A stretch of DNA of 52,775 bases from an uncultured Colwellia sp. (GTDB lineage: Bacteria; Pseudomonadota; Gammaproteobacteria; Enterobacterales; Alteromonadaceae), in the NCBI GenBank assembly GCA_913049915.1, contig CAJWZC010000016.1, forward strand, positions 1 to 52,775, in the 5' to 3' direction. The notes beneath the pieces were generated by a model. It did not search any database. It saw only the letters and a program-made list of their open reading frames with translations, and was not told the origin of the DNA. Shown here in pieces: positions 15,724 to 26,060 of the stretch; the stretch's first letter is position 1; each line of letters starts with the position of its first letter. The position numbers and the translations under genes are program-made.

Positions 15724-17937
15724 ATGCGCTTTATTCTTCTTTTTATTTTAATCATTAATTTCATAATCTTTACCGTTTCTGTTCAGGCAAGGGATAAAAT
15801 TGGTTTAGTGTTAAGTGGAGGGGGCGCTAAAGGCACAGCTCATATCGGTGTGCTTAAAGTACTCGAACAGCATAATATTCCTATTGATTATGTAGTGGGT
15901 ACCAGTATTGGTGCTTATGTTGCTGGTATGTATGCATTAGGGTATGAAGTTGATGAAATTGAAACCATTATGCTAGGGTTGCCTTGGTCTGATGGTTATT
16001 CTGATTTTATCCCAAGAGAATCACTTTTTTATAGCAATAAACAGCATCGCGATAGATACAACATATCAATACGGTTAGGCTATAGCGATGGTGAATTTAA
16101 AGTCCCTCATGGGCTGTTGTTAGGTCAAAGTGCTTATCAAATATTACAACGTTCAACTGATACAGTTAGCGCTTTTACGAGTTTTGATGACTTAGCTATA
16201 CCGTATCGTGCTGTTGCTTCTGATATAGCTACAGCGAAAATGGTGGTACTTGATTCTGGAAGCATTAATCAAGCAATGAAAGCCTCAGCAGCGGTACCTG
16301 GTATTGTTGCAGCTGTCGTTATTGATGGTAAAGCACTAGTTGATGGTGGTATCACCAATAACATGCCAATAGATGTAGTCAAAGCAATGGGTGCTGATAT
16401 TGTTATTGCCGTTGATATAGGTTCACCATTAGCCTCACAAAGTGATTTAACCAGTACGGTATCTGTGCTCAATCAGTTATCTACCATTCTTACTAATAAT
16501 ACCAGTTTGGCGAAAAAGGTATTACTTACCGATAAAGATATACTGTTGCGCCCAGCTATAGACGATTTAAGTACCACTGACTGGTCTGTAATGCCAAAAG
16601 CCTTAATATTAGGCGAGCAAGCAGCTAATTCACAGTCAGCAGATTTGATAAAGTTATCAATCAGCGACCATGATTATCAAGTTTATCAGGATGAAAAAAA
16701 ACTGCGGGCAAGAAAATGGTTTGATGAATTACCTAAGCATATAATTGATATTAAAATACGTAATAATTCAAAAGTTGAAAATGACATCATTAGCCTTCAT
16801 TTTGCGGTTAAGTTAGGCGAGAAATTATCTAAAGAGGCATTAGATTTAGCTATTGATAGAGTTTATGCCTTAGACAAATTTGAACAAGTTACTGTTGAGT
16901 TTAACGATACAGCACAAGGACGAATTTTAATTCTCCACACCCAAGCTAAATCTTGGGGACCTAACTACTTTGATTTTGGTTTTAATTTAAAAACAGAATT
17001 TTCTGATCGTTCTGTTACTTCTATTAATATGTCCTACTTGATGACAGAGTTTACCGGTAATGGTGGCAGCTGGTTAAATGAGCTTGAACTGGGCTGGGAG
17101 ACATTACTGGCCAGTGAGTTTTATCAACCTATTAATAGAGAGCAAGATTTATATAGTAGAGTAAGATTCTCTTTTGCCCGAGATAAGTGGGAAAAGACAG
17201 GTCTTCGTCCAGAGCTTCGAAATGATTATTATCTTGGTAAATTTGCATTAGGTTACAACTATTCCTTTAAAGGTATTATTGAGCTTGGTGCTGTTGTTGA
17301 AAGCGGCGATCTTTTTCTTGATGAAATTGGTACGGATGATTTTGATTTTGATTATGAAACGTATGGTAGTTTTTTAACCTTTGGTTACGATACGTTAAAC
17401 AGTATTAATTTCCCTACTGATGGCAATAAGTTATTAATTGAAATGCAGTGGTTAACAGATAAGTACTCACCTAAATTAACGGCAGCAGAGCATGACAAAA
17501 CACTCGCTTTTACTTTTGATTGGCGTGGTGCCATTGGCTTTAGAGGTCATACCTTTGTTGGAATTACGTCTTTTGTGACTATCGATAATGAAACCGACTT
17601 CAGTGTTCATGTTACTGAGTTAGGAGGTTTTTTAAATCTTTCAGGTTATCAAGAAGATGCGCTTATTGGTGTCCATAAAGTGTTTGCTGCGGTTGTCTAT
17701 CAATATGATCTGGGACGTGATGTGCTAGGTGGTTCAGGTTTACCTATTTATTTAGGTACCAGTTTAGAAATGGGTAATGTTTGGGCCGTAGATGAAACGG
17801 TTAAATACAGTAATCTAATAAACTCAGGTAGTATTTATCTTGGTACCGATACCAGTTTTGGCCCTGCAGTCTTAGGGGTAGGCTTTGCGACAGGAGGTGA
17901 GTATTCATTCTTTTTGTCGGTAGGTAAAAATTGGTAA
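15724..17937 (+). CDS. Patatin-like phospholipase with outer-membrane barrel (PlpD/type Vd style)
   Basis: A 737-residue exported protein with a signal peptide to about residue 22. The patatin domain follows: oxyanion motif SGGGAKG (31-37), nucleophile elbow GTSIG (Ser61) and catalytic DGG (Asp207). After it comes a POTRA-like linker (about 335-410) and a C-terminal Bam/Omp85-like beta-barrel (about 415-737) ending in VGKNW. This layout matches PlpD-type class Vd autotransporters and the RssA/YchK-like patatin proteins with a surface-antigen domain. The likely activity is lipid or acyl-ester hydrolysis at the outer membrane. It is transcribed alone. Confidence 0.88.
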   Translation: MRFILLFILIINFIIFTVSVQARDKIGLVLSGGGAKGTAHIGVLKVLEQHNIPIDYVVGTSIGAYVAGMYALGYEVDEIETIMLGLPWSDGYSDFIPRESLFYSNKQHRDRYNISIRLGYSDGEFKVPHGLLLGQSAYQILQRSTDTVSAFTSFDDLAIPYRAVASDIATAKMVVLDSGSINQAMKASAAVPGIVAAVVIDGKALVDGGITNNMPIDVVKAMGADIVIAVDIGSPLASQSDLTSTVSVLNQLSTILTNNTSLAKKVLLTDKDILLRPAIDDLSTTDWSVMPKALILGEQAANSQSADLIKLSISDHDYQVYQDEKKLRARKWFDELPKHIIDIKIRNNSKVENDIISLHFAVKLGEKLSKEALDLAIDRVYALDKFEQVTVEFNDTAQGRILILHTQAKSWGPNYFDFGFNLKTEFSDRSVTSINMSYLMTEFTGNGGSWLNELELGWETLLASEFYQPINREQDLYSRVRFSFARDKWEKTGLRPELRNDYYLGKFALGYNYSFKGIIELGAVVESGDLFLDEIGTDDFDFDYETYGSFLTFGYDTLNSINFPTDGNKLLIEMQWLTDKYSPKLTAAEHDKTLAFTFDWRGAIGFRGHTFVGITSFVTIDNETDFSVHVTELGGFLNLSGYQEDALIGVHKVFAAVVYQYDLGRDVLGGSGLPIYLGTSLEMGNVWAVDETVKYSNLINSGSIYLGTDTSFGPAVLGVGFATGGEYSFFLSVGKNW

Positions 17938-18058
17938 TTGAGGCAGTAAAGGTAGTGGGTAATCTTTTATGCTATCCAGTAGCCCTTGCTTCTTATAGAA
18001 TTTATATTCGCCGATAGACATATAACCATTTTATAACTTAACTATATTAGCTTACGCC

Positions 18059-18958
18059 ATGAAAAAAATATTATTAGATAACGATTTTGCTCAAGTTTAC
18101 CCAATCAAATTTAGTCAAAGTAATGCTACAGAGTGTTTTGAAGGACTCAGTATCTCACATCTACATTGCCAAGCGAAAATCAGTTTGTATGGTGGTCATG
18201 TGTTAAGTTTTAAACCAACCGGACATAAAGACGTTTTATGGTTAAGTGAACAAGCAAGCTATCAAGCAGGTAAAGCTATTCGTGGTGGTATACCCTTATG
18301 TTGGCCTTGGTTTGGTGCGAATGATAAACAAACCGAGGAGATAAAAGCGGAAAATCATGGTTTTGCTAGACAATTGCCATGGAAAGTCGAAGCTTTAGAG
18401 GCTGATAAAAGTGGCGTTACTATCATATTAGTCTTGGCAGGATATAATCAACACCCTATTTGGCCTAATGCTTACAAGTTAACACAAACCTTATTTTTTG
18501 GAAAGAGCCTCAAACAATCATTAGCCATGAGTAATCTTTCTCAAGAAGATGCTCAATATTCAGTCGCCTTGCATAGTTATTTTACTGTAAGTAACCCAAA
18601 TAACGTTAGCATCGATACGTTAACTGGTGTGAGTTATAGCGATAAGTTAACTGGAACTTCAAGTATTCAGCAGCAAGCTGTTAGTTGCGTTGGTGAGATT
18701 GACCGTAAATATCACAGCAGTGAAAAAATGACTTTGGTTGACAGTCAGTGGCAACGCAAAATTGACATCATTAGCTACAATTGTCAGCAATGGGTATTAT
18801 GGAACCCTGGTGCAGAGTTAGCGGATACCATGGCGGACATTCACCCTCAAGGTGAGCAAGAATATGTTTGTTTAGAAGCTGCCAATACAACTTGGCAAGA
18901 CTTGCCAGCAGGTGAAACTGTTATTATTTCACAAGAAATAAGTATCACTAACCTCTAA
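18059..18958 (+). CDS. D-hexose-6-phosphate mutarotase (YeaD family)
   Basis: A 299-residue aldose-1-epimerase-fold protein related to E. coli YeaD, which interconverts the alpha and beta anomers of glucose-6-phosphate and similar hexose phosphates. Conserved parts are GGHVLSFKP, VLWLSEQA, IRGGIPLCWPWFG, the catalytic HSYFTV histidine and the C-terminal catalytic-glutamate region VCLEAAN. Cytoplasmic, no signal peptide. It is convergent with mutH, 31 nt away, with no obvious terminator between. Confidence 0.9.
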   Translation: MKKILLDNDFAQVYPIKFSQSNATECFEGLSISHLHCQAKISLYGGHVLSFKPTGHKDVLWLSEQASYQAGKAIRGGIPLCWPWFGANDKQTEEIKAENHGFARQLPWKVEALEADKSGVTIILVLAGYNQHPIWPNAYKLTQTLFFGKSLKQSLAMSNLSQEDAQYSVALHSYFTVSNPNNVSIDTLTGVSYSDKLTGTSSIQQQAVSCVGEIDRKYHSSEKMTLVDSQWQRKIDIISYNCQQWVLWNPGAELADTMADIHPQGEQEYVCLEAANTTWQDLPAGETVIISQEISITNL

Positions 18959-18989
18959 CGTTACTAGGATTAACTTCCATTCATTGGTA

Positions 18990-19658
18990 TTAGTTAATTC
19001 GTAAATAACGATGTAATAAAGCTTGGGTAAAGTTTATCTTCAAGTAGAACCCTCTTGGTAAGGTCATAAAAGGTTTACCATTGCGATCAAATGCTTGGGT
19101 TCTTGCTTTATTATTGGCTGCTTTGGGTCTAAGTTGCATTACCTGTCCATGTTTTCCATGAATATTTTCAACTTCTCCTAGCACTATCATGTCAGTAAGC
19201 TCTTGCCAGTCTTGGGCTAATAATGCCTCCTCTTTTGTATTAGGCGACCATAAAAAAGGTGTACCCACTAAGCGTTCACTTATCGGTAGGTCTTTAGGGG
19301 TGATTACCGGTACCCATAATACTCGCGCTAACTTTTTACGCACATAACAATTATACCAATTTATGCCAACAAGGCCGGTTAAAGGCGCAACACTGACAAA
19401 GGTAGTTTCAAGCGGTTTAGCGTGCTCATTAATAGGTAATGACTTTAATTCAATACCTAAGTGGGGAAAATCTGGTTCTGGCCTAGAGCCAGCACTAGCG
19501 CCTAGAACGTGTTCAAGTAATAAACCTATCCAGCCCTTATTTCGAGTTAAGTCTTTAGGAACTGCAATACCCGCTTGCTCAGCTAATTCACCTAAAGTTA
19601 AACCAGCTAGATTTTGGGCGCGTTGCATCAGTACTTTTTCAGAAGGAGGAATGTTCAT
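18990..19658 (-). CDS. mutH: DNA mismatch repair endonuclease MutH
   Basis: A 222-residue endonuclease that nicks the unmethylated strand at hemimethylated GATC sites once activated by MutS and MutL. The catalytic D-X6-E-X-K motif is present in [11 protein letters not shown] (Asp63, Glu70, Lys72), equivalent to E. coli Asp70/Glu77/Lys79. Its presence implies Dam methylation in this organism. It is divergent from rppH with a gap of about 150 nt, an arrangement also familiar from other gammaproteobacteria. Confidence 0.96.
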   Translation of the reverse strand: MNIPPSEKVLMQRAQNLAGLTLGELAEQAGIAVPKDLTRNKGWIGLLLEHVLGASAGSRPEPDFPHLGIELKSLPINEHAKPLETTFVSVAPLTGLVGINWYNCYVRKKLARVLWVPVITPKDLPISERLVGTPFLWSPNTKEEALLAQDWQELTDMIVLGEVENIHGKHGQVMQLRPKAANNKARTQAFDRNGKPFMTLPRGFYLKINFTQALLHRYLRIN

Positions 19659-19809
19659 AAATGAAACAGAATTAACCAGGAAATATTTACTTACTAAGGT
19701 TAGCAGCTATTATCATGGATTTACTAAAAAAATCAAAGTAATCATTTGCCCAACTGACGTTAATATGATTGAATTGGACTAAGTATTTTATATATTGTCA
19801 GGAGTTCCT

Positions 19810-20325
19810 GTGATCGATGCCGAAGGCTATCGCGCAAACGTCGGCATAGTAATAATTAATGACATGGGACAAGTATTTTGGGCAAGGCGGTTTGGACAAC
19901 ATTCATGGCAATATCCACAAGGTGGTGTTGATGAAGGTGAGTCGGCTGAGGAAACTATGTATCGTGAGTTACATGAGGAAGTTGGCTTAAAACCTGAACA
20001 CGTGAAAATTGTTGCTTCAACTAAACATTGGTTAAAATATAGATTACCAAAACGTTATATTAGACATGACTCTAAACCTGTTTGTATTGGTCAAAAACAA
20101 AAGTGGTTTTTATTAAAACTAATTGCTGAAGAATCATCAGTTGATTTACTCCATAGCCCCCATCCAGAATTTGATGATTGGCGATGGGTAAGTTATTGGT
20201 ATCCAGTCAGGCAGGTAGTGTCTTTTAAGCGAGATGTTTATCGCATGGTCATGAAAGAATTTGCTAATTATGCTTTACCGCTAACGTATGAAAGACGACC
20301 AGAACGTCGTAAACGTCGCGCTTAG
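19810..20325 (+). CDS. rppH: RNA pyrophosphohydrolase RppH
   Basis: Nudix hydrolase of 171 residues that removes pyrophosphate from mRNA 5' ends and starts 5'-dependent decay by RNase E. I choose the GTG at 19810 ([15 protein letters not shown]), because AGGAG at 19800-19804 precedes it by five bases and E. coli RppH begins MIDDDGYRPNVGIVI. The Nudix box lies at residues 38-60 (GGVDEGES...REL HEEVGL in short). The C-terminus is basic ([10 protein letters not shown]), suited to RNA binding. It is upstream of ptsP, the same order as in E. coli. Confidence 0.96.
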   Translation: MIDAEGYRANVGIVIINDMGQVFWARRFGQHSWQYPQGGVDEGESAEETMYRELHEEVGLKPEHVKIVASTKHWLKYRLPKRYIRHDSKPVCIGQKQKWFLLKLIAEESSVDLLHSPHPEFDDWRWVSYWYPVRQVVSFKRDVYRMVMKEFANYALPLTYERRPERRKRRA

Positions 20326-20713
20326 TATTAATAACATTTAATTATTACTATGATTTATACCAATTCTATTAAATAAATCACTAATTCAGAGCTACGTTAG
20401 GGAAGTTAGAACAAATAAATTTTGTGCTGTTCTAGTCATATTAAATCAAAAAAAATTGTGTAGTTACCATTTTCCTAAAGCACTCTCCAAGGACGATTTT
20501 ACAAGGCTTATAAACAGTGGTGTTGATTTTAATAATGTGATAATCATCATTAAAATCAATACCTTGTATAATTGTTTTTTTAATGTTCGCCAAGTGCTCA
20601 CTATATTAATAGACTTGGTATTCGATTCATATTAAAAGTCCTAGTAACCTACTTTATTGTGGGTTGTTTTTTTATAAATTTTAAATTTATGGTAATAATT
20701 ACAGAGGAATTAA
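20326..20713. other. Intergenic region with repeat-like inverted sequences, rppH-ptsP
   Basis: This 388-nt gap starts with TATACCAATT (20356-20365). It contains a strong hairpin, with GGTGTTGATTTTAATAATG (20519-20537) pairing with 20545-20563 with two G-T style mismatches, flanked outside by ACAAGG (near 20501) and CCTTGT (20562-20567). It has no coding frame. It resembles a decayed MITE or dispersed repeat, and also holds the ptsP promoter. Confidence 0.5.
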
Positions 20714-23068
20714 ATGTTAACTACCTTACGTCGAATAGTATTGGAATTTAGCCAAGAAGCTGAACTGCAAAATGCGCTTGAACGTATGGTATATAGTGTA
20801 AAAAAAGCGATGAAAACCGATTGTTGTTCAATTTATCTCGCTGATTATCACCAGCAACACTTCTTATTAATGGCTTCAGACGGCTTAGCAAAAACGTCAC
20901 AAGGCCAGTCTTGTATAGGTTTCTCTGAAGGTTTAGTTGGCTTAGTTGGCCAACGAGAAGAACCGTTAAATATCGCTGATGCTCAGCAGCATCAAGATTA
21001 TATTCATGCGCCAGAAGTTGAAGAAGACGATTTTAATGCCTTTTTAGGTACGCCGATTATACATCAGCGAAAAGTGTTAGGTATTTTAGCTATTCAACAA
21101 AAAAACTCACGTCACTTTACTGAAAATGATGAAGCTTTTTTAGTAACACTGTCGGCGCAACTAGCCAGTGCTCTGGCCAATGCCGAAATAAAAAGCCTAC
21201 TTAATCACCAGCAAGAACAAACACAGGGAGTAAAACAATTACACGGTATTGCCGGGGCTCCAGGTATTGCCTTAAGTGAAATAATTGTCTGCCAACCACA
21301 AGCTGATTTAGCCGCAGTCTCATTAAAGAAATCTCCTGACAGCCAAAAACAATTATTACGCTTCGAACAAGCGGTTGAAAAAACAAGACAAGAATTCAAC
21401 ACGTTAAGTCGTAAATTAAGTGAATCTATTGATGATGACAGCTTAGCTATTTTTGATGTATATACGCAATTATTAGAGCAGGCTAACTTAGGTAAAGAGG
21501 TTGCAGCTAAAATATCAAAAGGCTGGCGTGCAGATAGTGCCTTAAAGTTAGTCATTGAACACTATATTAGTCAATTTGAGGCCATTGAAGACAGCTATTT
21601 TCGCGAGCGAGCGAGTGATATTCGAGATTTAGGCACACGCTTATTAGTTAATATTCAACAACAAGCGACAGAAGAGCTAGTTGTGCCAAAAGGATTTATT
21701 TTATTGGCACAAGATGTTAGTGCCTCTATGGTAGCTGAATATCAGCATCAGGGCCTGTTGGGTATTATATCTTTATCTGGATCTAACAACTCACACTCTG
21801 CCATTTTAGCGCGTTCATTAGGCTTACCAGCCATCATGGGTGTTAATGCAACAGTACTTAGCCAGTTGCATCAGCAGCAGGCGATACTTGACGGTTACAG
21901 TGGTGAGCTATTTATTAACCCAGATGAAAGCTTGATTCAAGAGTATCAATATTTATTAAGCCAAGAAAAAGCACTTACCGATAAAGTGATGGAAGTGGCG
22001 CATCTACCCTGTATTACCCAAGATGGCAGAGCCATTGAAGTATTACTTAATGCCGGTCTTTCCGCTGGTTTTGAACATTCCGCCAATCTTGGTGCATTGG
22101 GGATTGGTTTATACCGTACTGAAATACCTTTTATGAATCGCAATTGTTTTCCATCGGAGCAAGAACAAACAAAGTTATATCGTAAGGTGTTAAAGGTTTT
22201 CCCTCAACATGGCGTTACCATGCGAACTTTAGATGTTGGTGGCGATAAATCATTACCTTATTTTCCTATCAATGAAGAAAACCCATTTCTGGGTTGGCGT
22301 GGTATACGTATTACTTTAGATCATCCTGAAATATTTCTGGTGCAAGTTCGTGCCATGCTAAGGGCAAATCAGGGGTTAAATAATTTAGAAATTATGTTGC
22401 CTATGATCTCTGGTGTTGAAGAAGTTGATGAATCTATTCGATTAATTAATCAGGCGTTTTTTGAGCTTAAGGCTGAATTAACACAAGATATTACGGCTGA
22501 GCTAATGTCAGCAAGCAACGTTGATGGTCACTTAACTCTCCAACAAGCACAAAACAAAGCGCAAGCCGTTTCCGCTAAATTAGTACGACCTAAAATAGGT
22601 ATTATGTTAGAAGTGCCTTCTGTTATTTTTCAAATGGAAGCCTTAGCTAAACGTGTTGATTTTTTTTCTGTGGGTAGTAACGACTTAACACAGTATTTAT
22701 TAGCGGTTGATCGAAATAATAGCCAAGTAGCTAATTTATATGATGCTTTTCACCCTGCGGTATTAAGTGCTTTAAATAGTATTGCCCAGCAATCAGCGCA
22801 ACAGTTAACCCCGATAAGTTTATGTGGTGAGCTAGCCTCACAGCCAGCTGGAGCCATATTGTTATTAGCTATGGGGTTTGACAAAATTAGTATGAATGGT
22901 CATAACGTACCACGCATTAAATGGGTTATTCGTCATATTGCTTTTGAACAAGCACAAATAATTTTAGATAAAACATTAACCTTAACAACGGCAAAACAAG
23001 TACATAGTTACCTTAATGAACAGCTTGAAGTCTTAGGGCTTGGCAGCTTTATTCGCGCTGGTTATTAG
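20714..23068 (+). CDS. ptsP: Phosphoenolpyruvate-protein phosphotransferase PtsP (EI-Ntr)
   Basis: First enzyme of the nitrogen-related PTS: it autophosphorylates from PEP and passes phosphate to NPr and EIIA-Ntr. The 784 residues comprise an N-terminal GAF sensor domain (about 1-160), a linker, the EI N-terminal domain from about 177 (GIAGAPGIALSE) with the phosphorylated His361 in SNNSHSAILARS, and the PEP-binding TIM barrel. That barrel shows GLYRTEIPFM, TLDVGGDKSLPYF and SLCGELASQP. In E. coli the GAF domain senses glutamine or 2-oxoglutarate. It lies after rppH and was probably co-regulated with it ancestrally, though a 388-nt gap now separates them. Confidence 0.95.
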   Translation: MLTTLRRIVLEFSQEAELQNALERMVYSVKKAMKTDCCSIYLADYHQQHFLLMASDGLAKTSQGQSCIGFSEGLVGLVGQREEPLNIADAQQHQDYIHAPEVEEDDFNAFLGTPIIHQRKVLGILAIQQKNSRHFTENDEAFLVTLSAQLASALANAEIKSLLNHQQEQTQGVKQLHGIAGAPGIALSEIIVCQPQADLAAVSLKKSPDSQKQLLRFEQAVEKTRQEFNTLSRKLSESIDDDSLAIFDVYTQLLEQANLGKEVAAKISKGWRADSALKLVIEHYISQFEAIEDSYFRERASDIRDLGTRLLVNIQQQATEELVVPKGFILLAQDVSASMVAEYQHQGLLGIISLSGSNNSHSAILARSLGLPAIMGVNATVLSQLHQQQAILDGYSGELFINPDESLIQEYQYLLSQEKALTDKVMEVAHLPCITQDGRAIEVLLNAGLSAGFEHSANLGALGIGLYRTEIPFMNRNCFPSEQEQTKLYRKVLKVFPQHGVTMRTLDVGGDKSLPYFPINEENPFLGWRGIRITLDHPEIFLVQVRAMLRANQGLNNLEIMLPMISGVEEVDESIRLINQAFFELKAELTQDITAELMSASNVDGHLTLQQAQNKAQAVSAKLVRPKIGIMLEVPSVIFQMEALAKRVDFFSVGSNDLTQYLLAVDRNNSQVANLYDAFHPAVLSALNSIAQQSAQQLTPISLCGELASQPAGAILLLAMGFDKISMNGHNVPRIKWVIRHIAFEQAQIILDKTLTLTTAKQVHSYLNEQLEVLGLGSFIRAGY

Positions 23069-23130
23069 TATCCTGTTAAGAGAAATCGTTTTCCATTGCA
23101 CATTTAGGAGCGGACTTTCCGCAAAGTAGA

Positions 23131-23925
23131 ATGATTTTAACTGTATTAATTTCTTGTATCGCTTTAGGTAGTCTTGTTGGCTTTTTAGCAGGCTTACTTG
23201 GTATAGGCGGTGGTCTTATCATAGTGCCTGCGTTGGTGTACTTACTCCCTCTAGTTGGCGTTAGTCATGAGGTAGTTATGCCTATGGCACTAGGTACTTC
23301 GTTAGGAGCGATTGTTATCACTTCAACCGTTGCTGCACTAGCGCATCATCGACAAAAAAATATCCCTTGGCAGTTAGCTAGGCAATTAATGGTTTTAGTT
23401 GCTTTGGGAGCATTGATAGGCGCCTTTATTGCTAACGCTCTTTCGAGTGAAGCATTAACTGTTTTTTTCTCTTTTGTAGTGATGTTACTGGCAGTATATA
23501 TGCTGCTTTCGATAAAGGCCTCAAAAGAAAGATCATTGCCTGCCATCTACGTATTACAAGCCCTTAGTTTTACAACGGGTATTATCTCAAGTTTAATGGG
23601 CATTGCAGGGGGAGCTATTTTAGTGCCTTCGTTGAGTTTTTTTGGTGTTCCTGTTCGACACGCTATAGGCATTGCTACCGCTTGTGGTGTGATGGTTTCG
23701 CTATTTGGCTCTATTGGTTATATTATTACCGGCTTTAGTTTACCCAATCTTCCTGAATGGAGTTTAGGATATCTATACTTTCCTGCTTTATTAGGTATTG
23801 TGCTTAGCTCGTCAATATTTGCACCGATAGGTGTTAAGTATGCCAGTAAATTACCGATAAAAACCTTGAAAAAATTCTTTGCTGTTTTTCTTATTGTCGT
23901 CGCAATCAAAATGATATTTGGTTAA
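23131..23925 (+). CDS. TauE/SafE family permease
   Basis: A 264-residue membrane protein with about eight predicted segments and two internal repeats, each with a G-rich start: LAGLLGIGGGLIIVPAL and SLMGIAGGAILVPSL. This is the TauE/SafE (DUF81) pattern, a family linked to export or uptake of sulfite, sulfoacetate and other small organic anions. Substrate cannot be predicted. It is 62 nt after ptsP and before the lgt-thyA operon, so it may be co-transcribed with ptsP. Confidence 0.88.
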   Translation: MILTVLISCIALGSLVGFLAGLLGIGGGLIIVPALVYLLPLVGVSHEVVMPMALGTSLGAIVITSTVAALAHHRQKNIPWQLARQLMVLVALGALIGAFIANALSSEALTVFFSFVVMLLAVYMLLSIKASKERSLPAIYVLQALSFTTGIISSLMGIAGGAILVPSLSFFGVPVRHAIGIATACGVMVSLFGSIGYIITGFSLPNLPEWSLGYLYFPALLGIVLSSSIFAPIGVKYASKLPIKTLKKFFAVFLIVVAIKMIFG

Positions 23926-24254
23926 ATAATTTTAGTAGAATAAATATTTAGTGAAGCACTTTTTTAACGTAACCTTTTAACCATAACAGGGTATAATCTT
24001 GACCAATGAACAAAGAATACCAATTACACTCAATAAGTGATCATTTTTAAATGGTCTAAATATCCAAGAATATCGTTGCTTTTAAGCGTAATAGTTGGCT
24101 ATTGCTTAATTAAGTGACTTATTTTTGAACATTTATTGTCATTGCTTATTTTAAAGTGAAAGCTGTATCCTTACTTTACTTAATTGATATAATTTTACTT
24201 TTTGAATTTTAACCTTCTACCTTCAACTCTCTATTTTAATAAAGCGGACAAGCA
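23926..24254. other. Intergenic region with a MITE-like repeat, before lgt
   Basis: The 329-nt gap contains ATACCAATT (24017-24025), the same word that begins the repeat-like region at 20356, then AT-rich sequence. A bulged hairpin TTAAGCGTAATAG (24082-24094) pairs with CTATTGCTTAA (24099-24109). No coding frame is present. It probably holds a dispersed repeat and the lgt promoter. Confidence 0.45.
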
Positions 24255-25145
24255 ATGACTGATAATTTTTTACAATTTCCGGTGATAGACCCAATCATAT
24301 TTAGTATTGGCCCCGTCTCATTACGTTGGTACGGTACCATGTACCTCATTGGCTTCCTTGCCGCTATGTTTATGGCAAACAAAGCCGCAGATAGAAGTAA
24401 CGGTGCATGGACTCGCGATCAAGTAAGCGACTTATTATTCTATGGTTTCTTAGGGGTTATTTTAGGTGGCCGTGTAGGTTATGTACTGTTTTATCAGTTC
24501 GAATACTTCTTATCAGACCCTTTATATTTATTTGAAATATGGCAAGGTGGTATGTCTTTTCATGGCGGCTTCTTAGGGGTTGTTTTAGCTGTTTTTATAT
24601 TTGCGCGTAAAACTAATAAATCTTTTTTATCAGTGGGTGATTTCGTCGTGCCCTTAGTACCTATTGGTTTAGGTATGGGCCGTTTAGGTAACTTTATTAA
24701 TTCAGAACTTTGGGGACGTCAAACCGATGTACCTTGGGCAATGGTTTTCCCAACCGATCCATTACAAGTACCGCGTCACCCATCGCAATTATACGAATTT
24801 GCCTTAGAAGGTGCCGTACTGTTTGCTATCCTATATATCATTAGCCGTAAAACACGTAGCTTAGGTTTAGCATCAGGTGTCTTCTTAATTGGTTATGGTG
24901 TCTTTAGAAGTATTGTCGAATTTTTCCGTGAGCCTGACGCGCATCTTGGTTTGTATTTCTCATTTATTTCTAAAGGACAAATTTTAAGTATTCCGATGAT
25001 CTTAGCGGGTATACTTATTATTTATTTAGGTTATTTATCACAACAAAAATCAGCCATTGCTCAAGTTCATTCAGCTCAGGATAAAAAGCCTCAGTTAGCG
25101 AGTAATAAAAAAGCCAATAAAAAATCAGTAAAAGGAAATAGCTAA
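24255..25145 (+). CDS. lgt: Prolipoprotein diacylglyceryl transferase Lgt
   Basis: Inner-membrane enzyme that moves diacylglycerol from phosphatidylglycerol onto the lipobox cysteine of prolipoproteins, the first step of lipoprotein maturation. The 296-residue product has about seven membrane segments. The family signature [14 protein letters not shown] is present, along with [12 protein letters not shown] at the start, [11 protein letters not shown] with the essential histidine region and HPSQLYE. The C-terminus is a lysine-rich tail. The stop overlaps the thyA start (TAATG at 25143-25147), so the genes are translationally coupled, as in many gammaproteobacteria. Confidence 0.96.
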   Translation: MTDNFLQFPVIDPIIFSIGPVSLRWYGTMYLIGFLAAMFMANKAADRSNGAWTRDQVSDLLFYGFLGVILGGRVGYVLFYQFEYFLSDPLYLFEIWQGGMSFHGGFLGVVLAVFIFARKTNKSFLSVGDFVVPLVPIGLGMGRLGNFINSELWGRQTDVPWAMVFPTDPLQVPRHPSQLYEFALEGAVLFAILYIISRKTRSLGLASGVFLIGYGVFRSIVEFFREPDAHLGLYFSFISKGQILSIPMILAGILIIYLGYLSQQKSAIAQVHSAQDKKPQLASNKKANKKSVKGNS

Positions 25146-25996
25146 TGCGTGCTTATTTAGATTTATGCCAACGAATTATCGGCGAAGGAACTTGGATTGA
25201 AAACGAACGCACAGGTAAACGTTGTTTAACCGTTATTAATGCTGATTTACAATACAATGTTGGTGATAACGAGTTTCCCTTAATAACTACACGTAAAAGC
25301 TTTTTTAAGTCGGCTATTGCTGAATTTATTGGTTATATCCGTGGTTATGATAGTGCTGCTGATTTTAGAAAATTAGGCACTAAAACTTGGGATGCTAATG
25401 CTAACTTAAATGATGCTTGGCTTAATAATTCTAACCGTAAAGGTGAAGATGATATGGGGCGTGTTTATGGTATTCAAGGTCGCGCCTGGGCTAAACCTGA
25501 TGGCGGAACTATTGACCAGCTGAAGAAAATTGTTGATAACCTTAAAAAGAGTATTGATGATCGCGCTGAAATCTTGACCTTTTACAATCCAGGTGAATTT
25601 CACATGGGCTGTTTAAGACCTTGCATGCATACTCATAATTTTTCTTTACTTGGCGATACGTTACACCTAACTAGCTTTCAACGTTCATGTGACGTGCCTC
25701 TTGGGCTTAACTTTAATCAAGTACAAGTATTCACCTTTTTAGCGTTAATGGCGCAAATTACCGGAAAAAAAGCAGGTATGGCATATCACAAAATAGTAAA
25801 TGCTCATATTTATGAAGACCAGTTAGATTTGATGCAAAACGTGCAATTAAAGCGTGAGCCATTGGCACTGCCTAAACTTATCATCAATCCAGAAATAAAA
25901 TCGTTAGAAGATCTTGAAACCTGGGTAACGATGGATGATTTTAAAGTTGAAGGTTATGAATGTCACGACGCAATTAAGTATCCATTTGCAGTGTAA
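25145..25996 (+). CDS. thyA: Thymidylate synthase ThyA
   Basis: Makes dTMP from dUMP using 5,10-methylene-tetrahydrofolate. The product is 283 residues against 264 in E. coli. The nucleophile is Cys160 in [10 protein letters not shown]; in most ThyA the motif is PCHxxxQF, so the residue after the cysteine and the Q are changed here. The dUMP-binding segment [14 protein letters not shown] and the [13 protein letters not shown] motif are intact. An insert around residues 85-110 explains the extra length. This divergent, longer class is found in several marine gammaproteobacteria, so I read it as functional. It is coupled to lgt and followed by a terminator. Confidence 0.94.
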   Translation: MRAYLDLCQRIIGEGTWIENERTGKRCLTVINADLQYNVGDNEFPLITTRKSFFKSAIAEFIGYIRGYDSAADFRKLGTKTWDANANLNDAWLNNSNRKGEDDMGRVYGIQGRAWAKPDGGTIDQLKKIVDNLKKSIDDRAEILTFYNPGEFHMGCLRPCMHTHNFSLLGDTLHLTSFQRSCDVPLGLNFNQVQVFTFLALMAQITGKKAGMAYHKIVNAHIYEDQLDLMQNVQLKREPLALPKLIINPEIKSLEDLETWVTMDDFKVEGYECHDAIKYPFAV

Positions 25997-26006
25997 TTAT
26001 TAATAT

Positions 26007-26040
26007 AAAAAGGCTACTTTAATTGAGTAGCCTTTTTATT
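26007..26040. terminator. Bidirectional terminator between thyA and the aldehyde dehydrogenase
   Basis: AAAAAGGCTACT (26007-26018) pairs with AGTAGCCTTTTT (26026-26037). The A-run on one side and T-run on the other allow use from both converging genes. Confidence 0.9.
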
Positions 26041-26060
26041 AGTTCTTTACCTAATCATAA

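Noticed and set aside
19363..19782. 139-codon plus-strand frame antisense to mutH
   Set aside because: MutH with its D-X6-E-X-K motif is certain; the opposite frame is a by-product of its codon use.
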